A stretch of DNA of 64,000 nt from Paenibacillus cymbidii (GCF_004764705.1 NZ_SHLX01000002.1:310001-374000), one strand, 5' to 3'; counted from the first letter of the stretch, positions 26,211 to 36,961 are shown. Notes: generated by a model from the letters alone, not told the origin. Numbers and translations are program-made.

Positions 26211-26363
26211 TTACACAAGCGCCTTCCTCGCGTACAAGTAGTCGCGCGATTCGACTGCTTGTACACGAAGCTTCTTCATGTTCAGATGAAGCAGACTTCC
26301 GTTTCGTTTCACCATCCTGCCCGCCACGAAAACCGTATCCACATTGGCTGTATTCGAGCAGAG
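26211..26363 (-). pseudogene. C-terminal remnant of an amidohydrolase (cytosine deaminase/TrzA-like)
   Basis: About 48 codons ending at 26211 read NTANVDTVFVAGRMVKRNGS, then LHLNMKKLRVQAVESRDYL, the conserved last strand and helix of metal-dependent amidohydrolases. The catalytic barrel is missing: homology stops at about 26363, where a different remnant on the other strand begins. It is a dead fragment. Confidence 0.7.
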
Positions 26364-26369
26364 CACTGT

Positions 26370-26573
26370 CAGCTCGAAAAGACGGGCTTGGTCAAACGAA
26401 CGGTTTTCCCGCTCGTCCCGCCGCAAGTGGAGTACGCGTTGACTCCGCTTGGCGAAACGCTGTTCGCGCCATTAACCGCCATCGGGCAATGGATGGCCGA
26501 TCACGAGCAGGACTTGAAGCTGGAATTGCCTGCTTCAAAACAGAAACGCCGCCTGAAGCGATCGGCCGACTAG
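26370..26573 (+). pseudogene. C-terminal remnant of an HxlR-family regulator
   Basis: In the plus frame, QLEKTGLVKRTVFPLVPPQV followed by EYALTPLGETLFAPLTAIGQW is the wing and last helix of HxlR/MarR-like winged-helix regulators. The recognition helix and N-terminus are absent. The fragment abuts the amidohydrolase remnant with only a few bases between, so the two were joined by a deletion. Confidence 0.7.
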
Positions 26574-26650
26574 GCGGCAAAGTCGATTCGTAGGCGGCGT
26601 TATGCAGCCGATATGTCTTGGAGCAACAATCAACTAATAACTGGTTCCCC

Positions 26651-27316
26651 TCAGGAATAAGCGAACCAGCGAAGCAACTCATACGCAACCAGCTCATGCC
26701 CTTTGGCATTAGGGTGATTGGGCCAGGATAATAAATCCGAGGCTTCACCCGATGTACGTTCGTATGCTTCAAATGCAGCGAAACTATCGACCAAGCCGAC
26801 TTTATATTCCGCTGCAAGATGGCGAATTTGCTGGGCATGAGCTTTAAGATTAATCCACGATTCTGATTCAGGGTCTTGCAACCTCGACGTATCCCAGGTC
26901 GGTGTCAGCAAGATGACTTTCGTACCGGCTTGCAAGGCTTGCTCAATCATCGCGCTCCATGCCCGTTTTACTTCGAACAGTCCGCCAGAGCGGTCATTTA
27001 ACCCATAATCGATCGTCAAGACATCCGGTTTGTGGCAAAGCACGTCGCGGGAAAAGCGTTCGGCCCCGCGAATCGAATTTTCCCCGCCGATCGCCGTCAC
27101 GATCACATTAATTACGGCATACGGAAACCGATCGTTCAACAGGCGGTGAAGCAAGTGCGGGTAAGCGTGAAACGTATCGACTCTCGGTGTCGCAAAATAG
27201 CCGGCAGGCACGCTATGCCCGTGGCAAACGATGTGGATGGCCCGATTGTTTGGCCATGTTTTCTTCAATTCCTCCACAATAGGTGTTAAATAATCCCGTG
27301 AACTGGCCGCCGTCAT
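26651..27316 (-). CDS. SGNH/GDSL-family hydrolase
   Basis: A 221-residue serine esterase-type enzyme without signal peptide. The four SGNH blocks are visible: HGHSVPAG (nucleophile Ser), TAIGGENSIRGAERF (Gly), IDYGLNDRSGG (Asn) and WPNHPNAKGHELVA (Asp/His-type block, here N-HPNAKGH). It could remove acetyl or other acyl groups from sugars, which fits the neighbouring polysaccharide genes. AAAGGGG precedes the start codon. The pairing of the last block with a catalytic Asp is not certain. Confidence 0.82.
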   Translation of the reverse strand: MTAASSRDYLTPIVEELKKTWPNNRAIHIVCHGHSVPAGYFATPRVDTFHAYPHLLHRLLNDRFPYAVINVIVTAIGGENSIRGAERFSRDVLCHKPDVLTIDYGLNDRSGGLFEVKRAWSAMIEQALQAGTKVILLTPTWDTSRLQDPESESWINLKAHAQQIRHLAAEYKVGLVDSFAAFEAYERTSGEASDLLSWPNHPNAKGHELVAYELLRWFAYS

Positions 27317-27443
27317 CTACAAACAACCCCTTTCGCACAAATGGCGAATCATTCGCTACTATAATAATCGACATCGTGCAGAAATTCGTTTACAGTTTTG
27401 TCTCATTGCCCATTTAATGGAACATGGCGCTATGACGCCTTTT

Positions 27444-28526
27444 TTATTCCTCCGTAGCGAAGAGAAGTCGCCGCAACTCCTTGACAACCGATTGGGCCGA
27501 GCCGTTTATGGTTAACCGATTGATGACCAACCCGACCGCCAAACGATGGTTCGGGTCGGCGAACGCGATGGAGCCGCCATAACCACCATGTCCAAATACA
27601 GGGAAATGCTCGTTTCCATTCCCGAATAACTGATAACCTAAACTCACCCGAGGCAACGTACCATCCGGCAGCTGCAGCGGCAACGTGGCACGCTTCACGC
27701 TTTCAGGTCGAAGCAGCTCTACTCCGTCAATGCCGCCCGGCAGCAAAGCGGCATAATGCCGCGCCACGGCCCGGGCGGTCATGATCCCATTGCTCGCCGG
27801 AATACAGGCGCGGCGGGCATCGGTACGGTTCATCCATTCGTGCAAGGGCAGGATTGCGGGAGGTACCGGTTGTTTGTCCGGCGAAAAGTCTGTTGAAGCT
27901 GACTGGAGATCCGACTGTTCCAGAATCGCTACCCGTTGCTCTGCCTCTTCGGGTATACCGATGTACAAGTCATCGATGCCAAGCGGCCGGCACACTTCTT
28001 CTTCTACCAGTTGCCCGAACGCTTTCCCGGTAATGCGTCTCGCGATTTCGCCGATCACATAACCGTACGTCATGGCGTGATAATGCATCTCTATCCCCGG
28101 ATGATGAATCGGCGCTAATTGCGCTATCTTACTGCACATACCATCCCAGTCAGTCACCCCCTCATACTCCACATTTAGCGGCATATAGGGAATGCCCAGC
28201 GTATGATGGAGCGCCTGACCGATTGTGGCTCGCTCCTTGCCATGGGTCGCAAATTCCGGCCACAGCTCGCCTATAGGCATGTCATATTCGAGTTCTCCCC
28301 GCTCAACCAATCGATGAATGACGGTAGCGGCTACTCCTTTAGTTGTGGAAAAGGCAGGAAACAGCGTCGTACCGTCTACTTGCTGCCCCGTACGGCTGTC
28401 GGCGATGCCCGCCCACACGTTCACGATTAACTCACCTTCGTAATACGCGGCGAACTGAATGCCAAGTTCATCGCCTTGTAGAACCCGTTCTGACAATAGA
28501 TCTTGCATCCTCTTCTGAATGTCCAT
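27444..28526 (-). CDS. Serine hydrolase of the beta-lactamase/EstB family
   Basis: A 360-residue class C beta-lactamase-fold protein. The SxxK nucleophile lies in FPAFSTTKGVAATVIHRL, the tyrosine motif in HYHAMTYGYVIGEIARRITG, and the third motif is replaced by GHGGYGGSIAF, the HxG form seen in EstB-type esterases. No signal peptide is visible, so it probably acts in the cytoplasm as an esterase or amidase rather than as an antibiotic-resistance enzyme. AGAGGGGG lies upstream of the ATG. It lies in the same orientation as the polysaccharide genes upstream. Confidence 0.85.
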   Translation of the reverse strand: MDIQKRMQDLLSERVLQGDELGIQFAAYYEGELIVNVWAGIADSRTGQQVDGTTLFPAFSTTKGVAATVIHRLVERGELEYDMPIGELWPEFATHGKERATIGQALHHTLGIPYMPLNVEYEGVTDWDGMCSKIAQLAPIHHPGIEMHYHAMTYGYVIGEIARRITGKAFGQLVEEEVCRPLGIDDLYIGIPEEAEQRVAILEQSDLQSASTDFSPDKQPVPPAILPLHEWMNRTDARRACIPASNGIMTARAVARHYAALLPGGIDGVELLRPESVKRATLPLQLPDGTLPRVSLGYQLFGNGNEHFPVFGHGGYGGSIAFADPNHRLAVGLVINRLTINGSAQSVVKELRRLLFATEE

Positions 28527-28598
28527 GCTTGAAGCCCCCTCTTGTTAGCAGTCGGAAGCAGAGGACACCGTCGTGCCCCTGCTTAATAAATTCACTAG

Positions 28599-29756
28599 TT
28601 ACTGCGTTACGGTGAAATTGTCAAACCGCAAATCTCCGAAGCGGCTGTCGAGCCCCGCCTTGCCGGCCGCCAATCTGTTATCGGTCGCCGTCAACTCCAG
28701 GTTGCCGTTCACATAAAGCTGGAGCGTCGTGCCCTGGACAACTGCTTTAAACGTGTACCACTGGCCGTTCTGGAACGTGAATGGCTTACTCGCCACTCCT
28801 CCGTTCGCTCCTGCCACACGTCGGTAAATGTTCAAACCGCCATTCCTATAGCCGAGAAAATAAAAGTTGTTGGAATCCGTAAACCGGAGCCGGATACCGG
28901 CATTTGGCGAATTCGTTGATGACCAGCTATCTACTTTTACACGCGTTTCGACCGTATAATCAGTCCACGAAGCGCTGCCGACGGAAGCTGAATTGTCGAA
29001 CGTCGTGCTGGATTTGTACACTTTGCTGCCGTCGTTCACGACACTCCAGGTACCGGTCACGACTGACCAGTCGGCAGCACCGTTCTCGAAGTCGGAAAAG
29101 TATAAATAGTTCGGCGTCGTCACGACAGCCGCTGTACTGGCGGCCGATTCGTTACCGCTGTCGTCATACGCTTTGACCGTATACGAATACGCCGTCTGGG
29201 AACCGATCGTCGCATCCGTATAGGTGGTCCCGCTCGTCGTCCCGATGTTGACCCCGTCGCGGTATACGTGATAGCCGCTCAAGAGGCGATCATCGGTTGA
29301 CGGGGACCAGGAGAGTACGACTGACTTTCCTGTTATCGTGGCCGTCAATCCGGATGGAACGCTCGGAGGCGTCACGTCCGGATCGAGTGTCGTTACGCAT
29401 GCGCCACCTCCACCAGATTCGTTGCCGGCCGCATCATAAGCGAGCACGTAATAAAAGTAGGGCGTCGCTTGAGTCAATCCACTATCCGTATAGCTCGTTC
29501 CCATTGTCGTGCCGACAGAAATGCAGTCGCGGTATATGTTGTAATGATCGATACCCGTATCGTCCGTCGCTGCGCTCCAGTTGAGCGCGACTTCGCTTTC
29601 CGACACAGGGCCCGCCGACAAGTCGGCCGGAGCCGAAGGCGGCGTCGTATCACCAGACGCACCAGCGGGCGCGGCAAGCAACAGCACAGCAGTGACCATC
29701 ACGAAGGCATGCAGCCAGCGAGGATGGCGGCCCCGATTCCATTTCCTTGTCTCCAT
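28599..29756 (-). CDS. Secreted protein with two FN3 modules and a jelly-roll domain
   Basis: A 385-residue exported protein: signal peptide ([20 protein letters not shown]), two fibronectin type III modules (residues ~38-125 and ~130-215), then a ~170-residue concanavalin/jelly-roll-like domain beginning at [18 protein letters not shown] and ending in [11 protein letters not shown]. The first FN3 carries a cysteine pair (YRDC, GGGGAC), the second none. The whole mature protein is closely similar to the last ~380 residues of the broken lyase immediately upstream, so it arose by duplication of that 3' end. No catalytic residues are evident; carbohydrate binding or surface attachment is the likely role. 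Confidence 0.8.
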   Translation of the reverse strand: METRKWNRGRHPRWLHAFVMVTAVLLLAAPAGASGDTTPPSAPADLSAGPVSESEVALNWSAATDDTGIDHYNIYRDCISVGTTMGTSYTDSGLTQATPYFYYVLAYDAAGNESGGGGACVTTLDPDVTPPSVPSGLTATITGKSVVLSWSPSTDDRLLSGYHVYRDGVNIGTTSGTTYTDATIGSQTAYSYTVKAYDDSGNESAASTAAVVTTPNYLYFSDFENGAADWSVVTGTWSVVNDGSKVYKSSTTFDNSASVGSASWTDYTVETRVKVDSWSSTNSPNAGIRLRFTDSNNFYFLGYRNGGLNIYRRVAGANGGVASKPFTFQNGQWYTFKAVVQGTTLQLYVNGNLELTATDNRLAAGKAGLDSRFGDLRFDNFTVTQ

Positions 29757-29780
29757 TTGCGCACACTTCCTTTCCTCATC

Positions 29781-32700
29781 CTATTGGGTTACCGTAAAAT
29801 CGTCGAACCGCGAATCGCCAAACCGGCTGTCCACGCCTGCTTTACCCGACGTCAGATTGCTGTCGGTCCATGTCAGCTCTAAATTGCCGTTGACATATAG
29901 CTTGAGCGTTGAGCCTTGTACGACGGCCTTAAATGTGTACCACTGGCCGGTTTGGAACGTATACGGCTTGTAGGCGGTGCTGCCATTATGACCAGCCACT
30001 CTGCGGTAAATGTTCAAACTGCCACCTTTGTAGCCAAGGAAATAATAATTGTCGGCGTCCGTAAACCGGACCCGGATGCCGACATTGGGCGAGTTGGTCG
30101 ACGACCAGCTGTTCACTTTCACCCGTGTCTCCACAGTGTAATCGGTCCATGATGAATCGCCGATGGCTGCCGAGTTGTCGAACGTGGTGCTGGATTTGTA
30201 AACCTGGCTTCCGTCGGAAACGACGCTCCAGGTGCCCGATGTCACCGACCAATCGGAGGCGCCGCTCTCGAAATTGGAGAAGACGAGGAAGTTCGGCGTT
30301 GTGACGGCGAACGGCGCACTGGCGGCGGACAAGTTGCCGCTGGTGTCGACGGCCTTGACCGTATAGGAATACCCTGTCGCCGAAAGGATGTTGGCATCGG
30401 TATACACAGTGCCGGTGACAGTAGCGATTTCCGCGCCGTCGCGATAGACGCGATAACCGGCTATGCCGCGATTATCCGTAGACGCGGACCAGTTCAAAGC
30501 GACCGAATGGCCGGTCACGCTCCCCGTTAAGCTTCCGGGAGTGCTCGGCGGTGTCGCATCTGGCGACAACGTAACTGCACAACGGCCGCCTCCGCCCGAT
30601 TCATTGCCGGCATAATCGTAAGCGACGACCGAATAGAAGTAACGGGACGAAGCCGTCAGGCCAGTGTCGGTATACGTCGTACCTGTTGCAGTGCCGATCG
30701 GCGTGCAGTTCCGATACACTTCGTAATGGCTAACACCGATATTGTCGGTCGAAGCCGTCCAGTTCAGCGTAGCCGAATAGCTCGCCGTCGATACGGCCGT
30801 CAGGCCATGCGGCGCCGTCGGCGCCGTCGTGTCGGCTGAATCCGAGCCGCTTACCGTCACCGAAAAATCGTCCTGCGTCAAATCGAGCGCAACCGTGAGC
30901 AGACCGGAGCCGCTTGCTGTCAATTGCTGCGAAGTGCCGTTACTCCATTGAAGCGTGTAGACGGCATTTGGCGCCAAGCCCGCAATTTCCATCTGGCTGG
31001 CGGTCGTGCTCGACTTCAGTGGTTTCGCCGCCCACAGCTGGAAGCCGCCAGGCAATTTCGCATAGCGCAAATTGACGGACTGGCTGAATTGGAACCGCTG
31101 ATTCGGCAGCGTCAGTGCATCGCCTTGAATCATCATCGCATTTTCGACTGTAGTGCCGTTTTTCGTGTACACGAGCGATTGTGCATTCGCTTTTGCGTCC
31201 GTTGACGTCAGCGCTCCCGCACTGCCCGCTCGGAACGCGATCAGGTCCGTTTTCCCGCCGGCGCGCGTCACCGTCATCTTGGTGCCTTCGGCATCCTTCG
31301 TTACTGCCGGCTTCACGGCCAGCGAGCGGCCGTCGCGGTTCGGATAAAAGACGCCCAAAAATTGGCTTGCAATCGACGGAACCGCATTGCTGGCGCTCAA
31401 ATTCGTGCCCATCACCGCTTTGTTCGCCGGACCTACGGTCGTTTGCATGCCATTCGGCTACAGCATGAACAGCTGCATGCTGTCGACACCTTGCGTAATT
31501 GTGTAGCCACTGTTCGCATCTCCTGTCCAAGTACCGTTGCTATTGTACAGGAACTGATACGTGCGTTCGCCGCTCGAAGAAACGAGATCGTCATAGACGA
31601 TCGCATATTCGCTGTCGACGAAAAGCAAATTGCGGTTCATCCGGCTCATGTTGACGTAACCGTTATGCAAATCGCCGGTCGTATAACCGTATCCCGGACT
31701 GCCGAAGAACTCGCTGATCGACGCCAGGTCCCGCATATTCGCATACGGCTGATAAAACTGCAAATTGCCTTCTCCGCGCTGCCCCGCGCCGTCGACAAGC
31801 AGCGAGTTCATATCTTTCGTCCAGCGGTCGATCTTGTCATACGGCGGATACTCGCTCCACCGCTTGCCTGCGAACTCGATGTAAATGTTTCCGGCATCCG
31901 GTTTATCGTGGGCGACGTTGATGTACGTGCCGTCAGGCGCAATATGGTCCCGCCATTCGTTCAGCTTATGACCGCCGACCGGGCCGCTTTTGAACGAAAC
32001 GCTCCAATCGCCATTGCCCCAGCCCGTGCGGAAATTGGCCATCTCGAGATCGGGGAAATATTGATACGGGACGTATGGCGTCGGGTCAGGCACAAGCGAG
32101 TCGTCATAGTACAAGAAGTCCCACACATGCCAGGAAAACGAATTGGAATCAACCGCATATGCATCGTTGATCATTGCTTGCAGCTTGGCGTCGTGAAATT
32201 TTGCGGCGATTTCGTACAGAAAGTTGTTAAAATACCCCAGCGCATTGGAATCGTCCCCGTACGGCGCGAGACGGGAATATCCTGGTCCATACAAGTACGC
32301 CTTGTAAAGACCAATATTATGAATCGTGTCGTTCCACAGCGTACTGTTGTTCGTCACCGATTCGTACATCGCGATGGAGCGGACGACGTGCTCGTCGCCG
32401 TACGACATATAATTCGACCCTTCGTGCTGGGAGCCGTCCGGCGCCAGTTGGGATAGGAGTGTCTGCAGTTCCTGCTCCGCGAATTGATACATCGTTGTTA
32501 CTACGTCGTACCTTGCGCCACCGACTGATCGAGGTAATACAGATTCGACGTATAGCCGAGCAGCGTACCGTCCCGGTACACGGCATAGCCGGCTACCGCG
32601 TCGTTATCCGATGCCGCCGACCAATTGAAATCGACGCGGCCATAAGCGGATTCCCACACCGTAACGCCGGTTGGCACGCTCGGTGCGGTCGTATCGGTCG

Positions 32701-33343
32701 GCGCCGACGTTTCGTCGATCGACACGTTGTCGAAGCTGACGTTGCCATACGCCGTAATCAGGGCGGCCGGTCCTGCGGCGAACGTCAAGTCGACCGCGGT
32801 CAGCACCTCCACGCCGTCCAGCAGCAACCGCAGGCGGGCATGGTCGCTCACGGCGGTGATCGTATGCCACGTACCGACGGAGAGAGAATAAGGCGTGCTC
32901 GCCAGCACGGTCGAGACGCCGGCTACTTTTTTCTTAATATTTAGCACACCCAAATCATACGTGAACAAATAGTAATTGTTCACATCCGTATATCGACTGA
33001 GTAAACCAACCGTTTGAAACTGGCTCGAGCCCCAGCCGTTGACTTTGAAACTCAACGTCGTCTGGTAATTGTCCCAGGTCGAAGCCCCGAAGACGCTTCG
33101 CGAAATCGAATCGGCGGACAACGTTTGATATACCTTCGTACCGTCATTGACGACGGTCCATGTCCCGCTCGCGACCGTCCAGCCGGCGGCGGTGCCGCTC
33201 TCGAAGTTTTCGCTGTACGGCAGCGCCGTATCCGCATATGCTTTTAGCGGCGCAATGCCGGGATACACCGGCACCAGCGCGGCCAGCATTAGAACGACCA
33301 ACAGGCGGGGCAGGAGCAGCTTGCGGTGTTTCCATTTCCACAT
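29781..33343 (-). pseudogene. Secreted heparinase II/III-like polysaccharide lyase, broken
   Basis: Three pieces of one gene. 33343-32501: signal peptide, a jelly-roll domain ([19 protein letters not shown]) and an FN3 module that stops mid-domain at ...QSVAQGTT. 32492-31458: heparinase-like part ([68 protein letters not shown]), in a different frame and lacking its N-terminal helical part, so a deletion lies between. At 31460-31458 a single in-frame TAG separates this from 31457-29781, which continues the lyase beta-sandwich and then carries two FN3 modules and a C-terminal jelly-roll. An intact ancestor would be a large extracellular lyase of glycosaminoglycan-like or uronic-acid polysaccharides. 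The neighbouring LplABC system would import its products. Confidence 0.8.
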
Positions 33344-33447
33344 CACTACCGACACTTCCTTTCCGTCTCATAGAATTGGGAAATCGTGCAACAACCTGTC
33401 ATGCAAACGATTGAAATCGCTGGTTGGCCATCACCCCCTTAATGAAA

Positions 33448-33478
33448 CTCCCCCTTGGTGACGGATCACAAGAGGGAG
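33448..33478 (-). terminator. Terminator of the second LplABC operon
   Basis: On the minus strand CTCCCTCTTG pairs with CAAGGGGGAG around an 11-base loop, then TTTCATT; 24 bases after the permease stop. Confidence 0.7.
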
Positions 33479-33501
33479 CTCGTTGGTGCGCTCACAATCT
33501 G

Positions 33502-34365
33502 TCACCCCTTGACGGAGCCGAGTAGCATACCTTTAACGAAGTATTTTTGCAAGTAGGGATAGACGAGCAAAATCGGCACCATGCTGATAACGACGGCCGC
33601 CATCTTGATGCTTTCCGGCGAAGAGGCGAGGTCACTTAAACCCGGCTGGTTCGCCAATGATTCTTCCTTCAGCATGCCATTCAGCACGACCTGCAGCACC
33701 CGCTTGTTCTGGTCGTTGATATAAATAATGCCTGGCAAATACTCGTTCCAACGCGCCACCGCATAGATGAGCGCGATCGTTGCGTTTACCGCACCCGACA
33801 GCGGCACGATGATGCGCAGCAGGATGTACCAATCGCCGGCGCCGTCGATTTTAGCCGACTCGGTCAACTCGGCCGGGATACCCCTGTAAAACTTGATCAT
33901 AATCAGCATGTTGTACACGCTGACGGCGGACGGCACCATGAGCGCCCACAGCGTATCGACCATATGCAGCTGCTTGATGACGAGGTAGGTCGGAATCAAG
34001 CCCCCGTTAAAGAGCATCGTGAAGAAGATAAGCGAAAAGATCGCTTTTCGCCCGCGCAAGCTGTTTTTGGCCAGCGGATACGCGCAACCTATGGTCAATA
34101 GCATGCTGATCAGCGTACCGCCGGCCGTAACGATGACCGTATTTCGGAAGCCGATGTACAAGAACTTTTGCGTAAGTACATATTTGTATGTCGAAAGTGA
34201 AAAGTGCTCCGGGTACAAGTTCAGCTTGTTGACGGACGCGCGCAGCGGATCGCTGAGCGAAAACATCAGCACATACCAAAACGGATAAAACATGATTAAA
34301 CCTAGCAGAACGAATCCGGTATAAAGGACAATCGGGTACAGGCGGCTTTTGCCGTAACGCTTCAT
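33502..34365 (-). CDS. ABC transporter permease, LplC/YtcP type (second system)
   Basis: A 287-residue CUT1 permease with about six membrane spans (PIVLYTGFVLLGLIMFYPFW first) and the EAA-type loop ELTESAKIDGAGDWYILLRI followed by IVPLSGAVNATIAL. It ends in FVKGMLLGSVKG. Its ATG follows the stop of the LplB-type gene with no gap, so the two are coupled. Together with the lipoprotein at 35399 it forms an oligosaccharide importer without its own ATPase, presumably fed by the lyase gene downstream when that was intact. Confidence 0.9.
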   Translation of the reverse strand: MKRYGKSRLYPIVLYTGFVLLGLIMFYPFWYVLMFSLSDPLRASVNKLNLYPEHFSLSTYKYVLTQKFLYIGFRNTVIVTAGGTLISMLLTIGCAYPLAKNSLRGRKAIFSLIFFTMLFNGGLIPTYLVIKQLHMVDTLWALMVPSAVSVYNMLIMIKFYRGIPAELTESAKIDGAGDWYILLRIIVPLSGAVNATIALIYAVARWNEYLPGIIYINDQNKRVLQVVLNGMLKEESLANQPGLSDLASSPESIKMAAVVISMVPILLVYPYLQKYFVKGMLLGSVKG

Positions 34366-35316
34366 CTAGCTCAGCCCCTCTTCCCCGAATAATTTGCTCA
34401 CCCATTGCGCTGCCAGCACGAGCACAAGTGCGATAACGGAATTGAACACGCCGATGGCCGTGGCGAAGCTGTAGTTGCCCTGTTGCAAGCCGTATTTGAA
34501 CACGAACGTATCCAATATTTCGGTAACGTTGAGAACGGCGGGATTTTCCATGACAAGGATTTGCTCGAAGCCGGCGTTCATCAGAAACCCGATGCGGAGT
34601 ATCAGCAGCAGCACGATCACATTGCGGATCGAAGGCAGCGTTACATGCCACGTTTGTTTCCATTTGCCCGCCCCGTCGACGATGGCCGCTTCGTACAGCG
34701 ACGGATCCACCTGGGTCAGCGCCGCCAAATATATAATCGTCCCCCAGCCGAGGTCTTTCCAAATATCGGAGGCAACAAGAATGCTGCGAAACAGATGCGG
34801 ATCGATGAGTAAATTGCGCGGCTCTTGACCGAACCATTCGTATACGAACGCCACGACGCCGTTGTGCGGCGACATGATCGCCAGAATGAAGCCGGAAATG
34901 ACGACCCATGAAATAAAATGCGGCAAATACAATACCGTCTGGATCACACGCTTGAAAAAACGGTTGCCAAGCTCGTTGAGAAGCAGCGCGACTGCAATCG
35001 GCGCCGGGAAGCCAAAAATGATTTTGTACAGGCTGATCAGCAGCGTATTGCGCAAAATGATCCAAAAATCAGCGTAATGAAACACGTCCCTGAAATTTTT
35101 CCAGCCAACCCACTCGCTCGGCCAAATGCCCTGGAAAATATCGTAATCTTTAAATGCAATTACAATTCCGTACAACGGCGCATATTTAAATAGGAGAAAA
35201 TACAACAAACCGGGAAGCAGCATCACATACAACACTTTGTCGTTCCGAAGCTCGCGGAAAGCCGACTTTTTGTTTGCCTTCATTTGCCGCCTCTCGGCAG
35301 CCTGAATCGTTCCCAT
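34366..35316 (-). CDS. ABC transporter permease, LplB type (second system)
   Basis: A 316-residue CUT1 permease: VMLLPGLLYFLLFKYAPLYG opens the first span and YEAAIVDGAGKWKQTWHVTL is the EAA loop, followed by PSIRNVIVLL. The start at 35316 has GGAAAGGA upstream. It lies 82 bases after the binding-protein gene, with a strong stem-loop between them (35343-35380), and is directly coupled to the LplC-type gene. Confidence 0.9.
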   Translation of the reverse strand: MGTIQAAERRQMKANKKSAFRELRNDKVLYVMLLPGLLYFLLFKYAPLYGIVIAFKDYDIFQGIWPSEWVGWKNFRDVFHYADFWIILRNTLLISLYKIIFGFPAPIAVALLLNELGNRFFKRVIQTVLYLPHFISWVVISGFILAIMSPHNGVVAFVYEWFGQEPRNLLIDPHLFRSILVASDIWKDLGWGTIIYLAALTQVDPSLYEAAIVDGAGKWKQTWHVTLPSIRNVIVLLLILRIGFLMNAGFEQILVMENPAVLNVTEILDTFVFKYGLQQGNYSFATAIGVFNSVIALVLVLAAQWVSKLFGEEGLS

Positions 35317-35342
35317 GATGCAAATCCTTTCCGCCGCGCGTT

Positions 35343-35380
35343 CCGGCCGGAGCGGTGCAAATGGTGCCCCGCTCCGCCGG
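35343..35380 (-). other. Intercistronic stem-loop between binding protein and permease genes
   Basis: CCGGCGGAGCGG and CCGCTCCGGCCGG-type arms form a GC-rich stem with one bulge and no U-tract. Such structures often protect the upstream lipoprotein mRNA so that more binding protein than permease is made. Confidence 0.55.
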
Positions 35381-35398
35381 GCATACGCTACTGCTTTT

Positions 35399-36961
35399 CT
35401 ATTTTTTGGCTTTTTGAAGGTAAGCGTCGTTGAACGCCTTCGTATATTCGGTACCGCCGCGTTTGTACCACTCGTTCACGAAATCGTTGAATAGGTCGTC
35501 GATCGGCCCGTCGCTCAAGATCATTTTGGTATACTGCTGCGATTGGAAATCGCCGAGCTCCTTCGCTTTGCTCGTGTCCTCGACGACAAGCCCGTCCGCC
35601 GGATCATGGTAGCCGATCGTGTGCGCGTACTTAAACAGGTCCTGGAACCGCTGCGACGTATGGCTGTATAGCGCGTTGTAAGCAAGCTTCAGTTGGCCGA
35701 TACCCTCCTGCTTCATTTGGTCGTCGTTGATCGTTTTCTTCACGATGCCGTTGTCGACGGTATAGTCCTTGCTCAGCTCGCCGTAGTTTTCATACATGTT
35801 GCCTTCGTCCGACGCCAGGAAGTCAAGGACTCGAATTGCCGCATCGATGTTTTTCGAATCTTTCGTCACCGCCGTTTTCAGCCAGCCGCGCTGGGTGAGC
35901 ATACGGTACCCGATGCTGTTGTTGTTCGGCCCTTTCAGAATGCCGCCTTCGACGAATTCGGCGTTCGGGTTGTTCTGTTTAAGCGGCGCGTAGTAATTGT
36001 TCAGATTGGACGAATCCATCAGGAAGTAGCGGAAAACCGGTGCCCCGACGTTGCCTTTTAACACTTTGTCCTTGAAACGGGCTGCGTTGTCGGTGATAAA
36101 CTCAGGATCGATTAATTTCGCTTTGTACATTTTGTTAAGGAACTTGAGCGCATCCAGAGCGCCAGGCGCCACGCCGCCTTGCACCAGCTTGCCGTCCTTC
36201 AAGATCCAGTTGCCTGGCAGCGTGCCGAATGCACTGAACACCATATCCATTGTCGACAAGTCGACATTGCCGCCGTTGGTAAAGGCGCTTAACGCGTACG
36301 TATCTTTTTTACCGTTGCCGTCAGGATCCTTGTTCGAGAACGCATCTGCCACAGCGTAATATTCGTCCAATGTCGTCGGCACCTTCATACCGAGCTTGTC
36401 GAGCCAGTCTTTGCGGTAGATCGGAATGTTGTCGATCGCACTGCCGCGGATCGGCACCGCGTAGATATTGTTATCGCTGTGTTTCATGACGTCCCACAAG
36501 CCGCCGTCGCCGACTTTTTTCAAGTTCGGCGCTTTCTCAAAATAGTTGTTGATCGGCAACAGCACGTTCGACTTCGTAAGTTTCATTTCCAGCGAATCGC
36601 TGCCGAACTGAATGATATCCGGCTTATCGCCGGACGCGAGCATGATCTGCAGCTTGCTATCGAGATCGCCGCTCGGCACGACGGTGATATCCAGCTTCGT
36701 ATTCGTCTTCTCTTCGATGTAATGCGTCGTTTTGTTGTCGACAGAGACGCCCGGATACGTTTCAAGCACAGCCATCTTCAGCGTTGCCGGAGGCTGTTTG
36801 GTGGCAGCCGCAGATGGGGAGACAGATGCCTTCGCGGACGAAGACGGCGACGAAGAGGACGAAGACGATTCCTTGCCGCCAGACGAACAGCCGGCCAGCA
36901 TCGCGGCGGTCAATACGGAAGCGGTTGCAAGACGTACTGCTTTTGATGTAGTTGTGGTCAA
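35399..36961 (-). CDS. Extracellular sugar-binding lipoprotein, LplA type (second system)
   Basis: A 520-residue lipoprotein starting at a TTG at 36961 with GGGAGGG 9 bases upstream. Signal peptide ends in AAMLAGC (Cys25), followed by a Ser-rich linker with Gly-Lys-Glu. The calcium-loop-like DPDGNGKKDTYALSAF is conserved, and NDAYLQKAKK ends the protein. It delivers oligosaccharides to the permeases at 34366 and 33502. Transcription probably starts at the promoter at 37019-37047 and is likely activated by the membrane AraC regulator encoded just upstream. Confidence 0.9.
   Translation of the reverse strand: MTTTTSKAVRLATASVLTAAMLAGCSSGGKESSSSSSSPSSSAKASVSPSAAATKQPPATLKMAVLETYPGVSVDNKTTHYIEEKTNTKLDITVVPSGDLDSKLQIMLASGDKPDIIQFGSDSLEMKLTKSNVLLPINNYFEKAPNLKKVGDGGLWDVMKHSDNNIYAVPIRGSAIDNIPIYRKDWLDKLGMKVPTTLDEYYAVADAFSNKDPDGNGKKDTYALSAFTNGGNVDLSTMDMVFSAFGTLPGNWILKDGKLVQGGVAPGALDALKFLNKMYKAKLIDPEFITDNAARFKDKVLKGNVGAPVFRYFLMDSSNLNNYYAPLKQNNPNAEFVEGGILKGPNNNSIGYRMLTQRGWLKTAVTKDSKNIDAAIRVLDFLASDEGNMYENYGELSKDYTVDNGIVKKTINDDQMKQEGIGQLKLAYNALYSHTSQRFQDLFKYAHTIGYHDPADGLVVEDTSKAKELGDFQSQQYTKMILSDGPIDDLFNDFVNEWYKRGGTEYTKAFNDAYLQKAKK

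Noticed and set aside
27421..27450. GGCG/CGCC hairpin followed by TTTTTT as a terminator
   Set aside because: The stem has only four pairs and points to the plus strand, where no gene ends.
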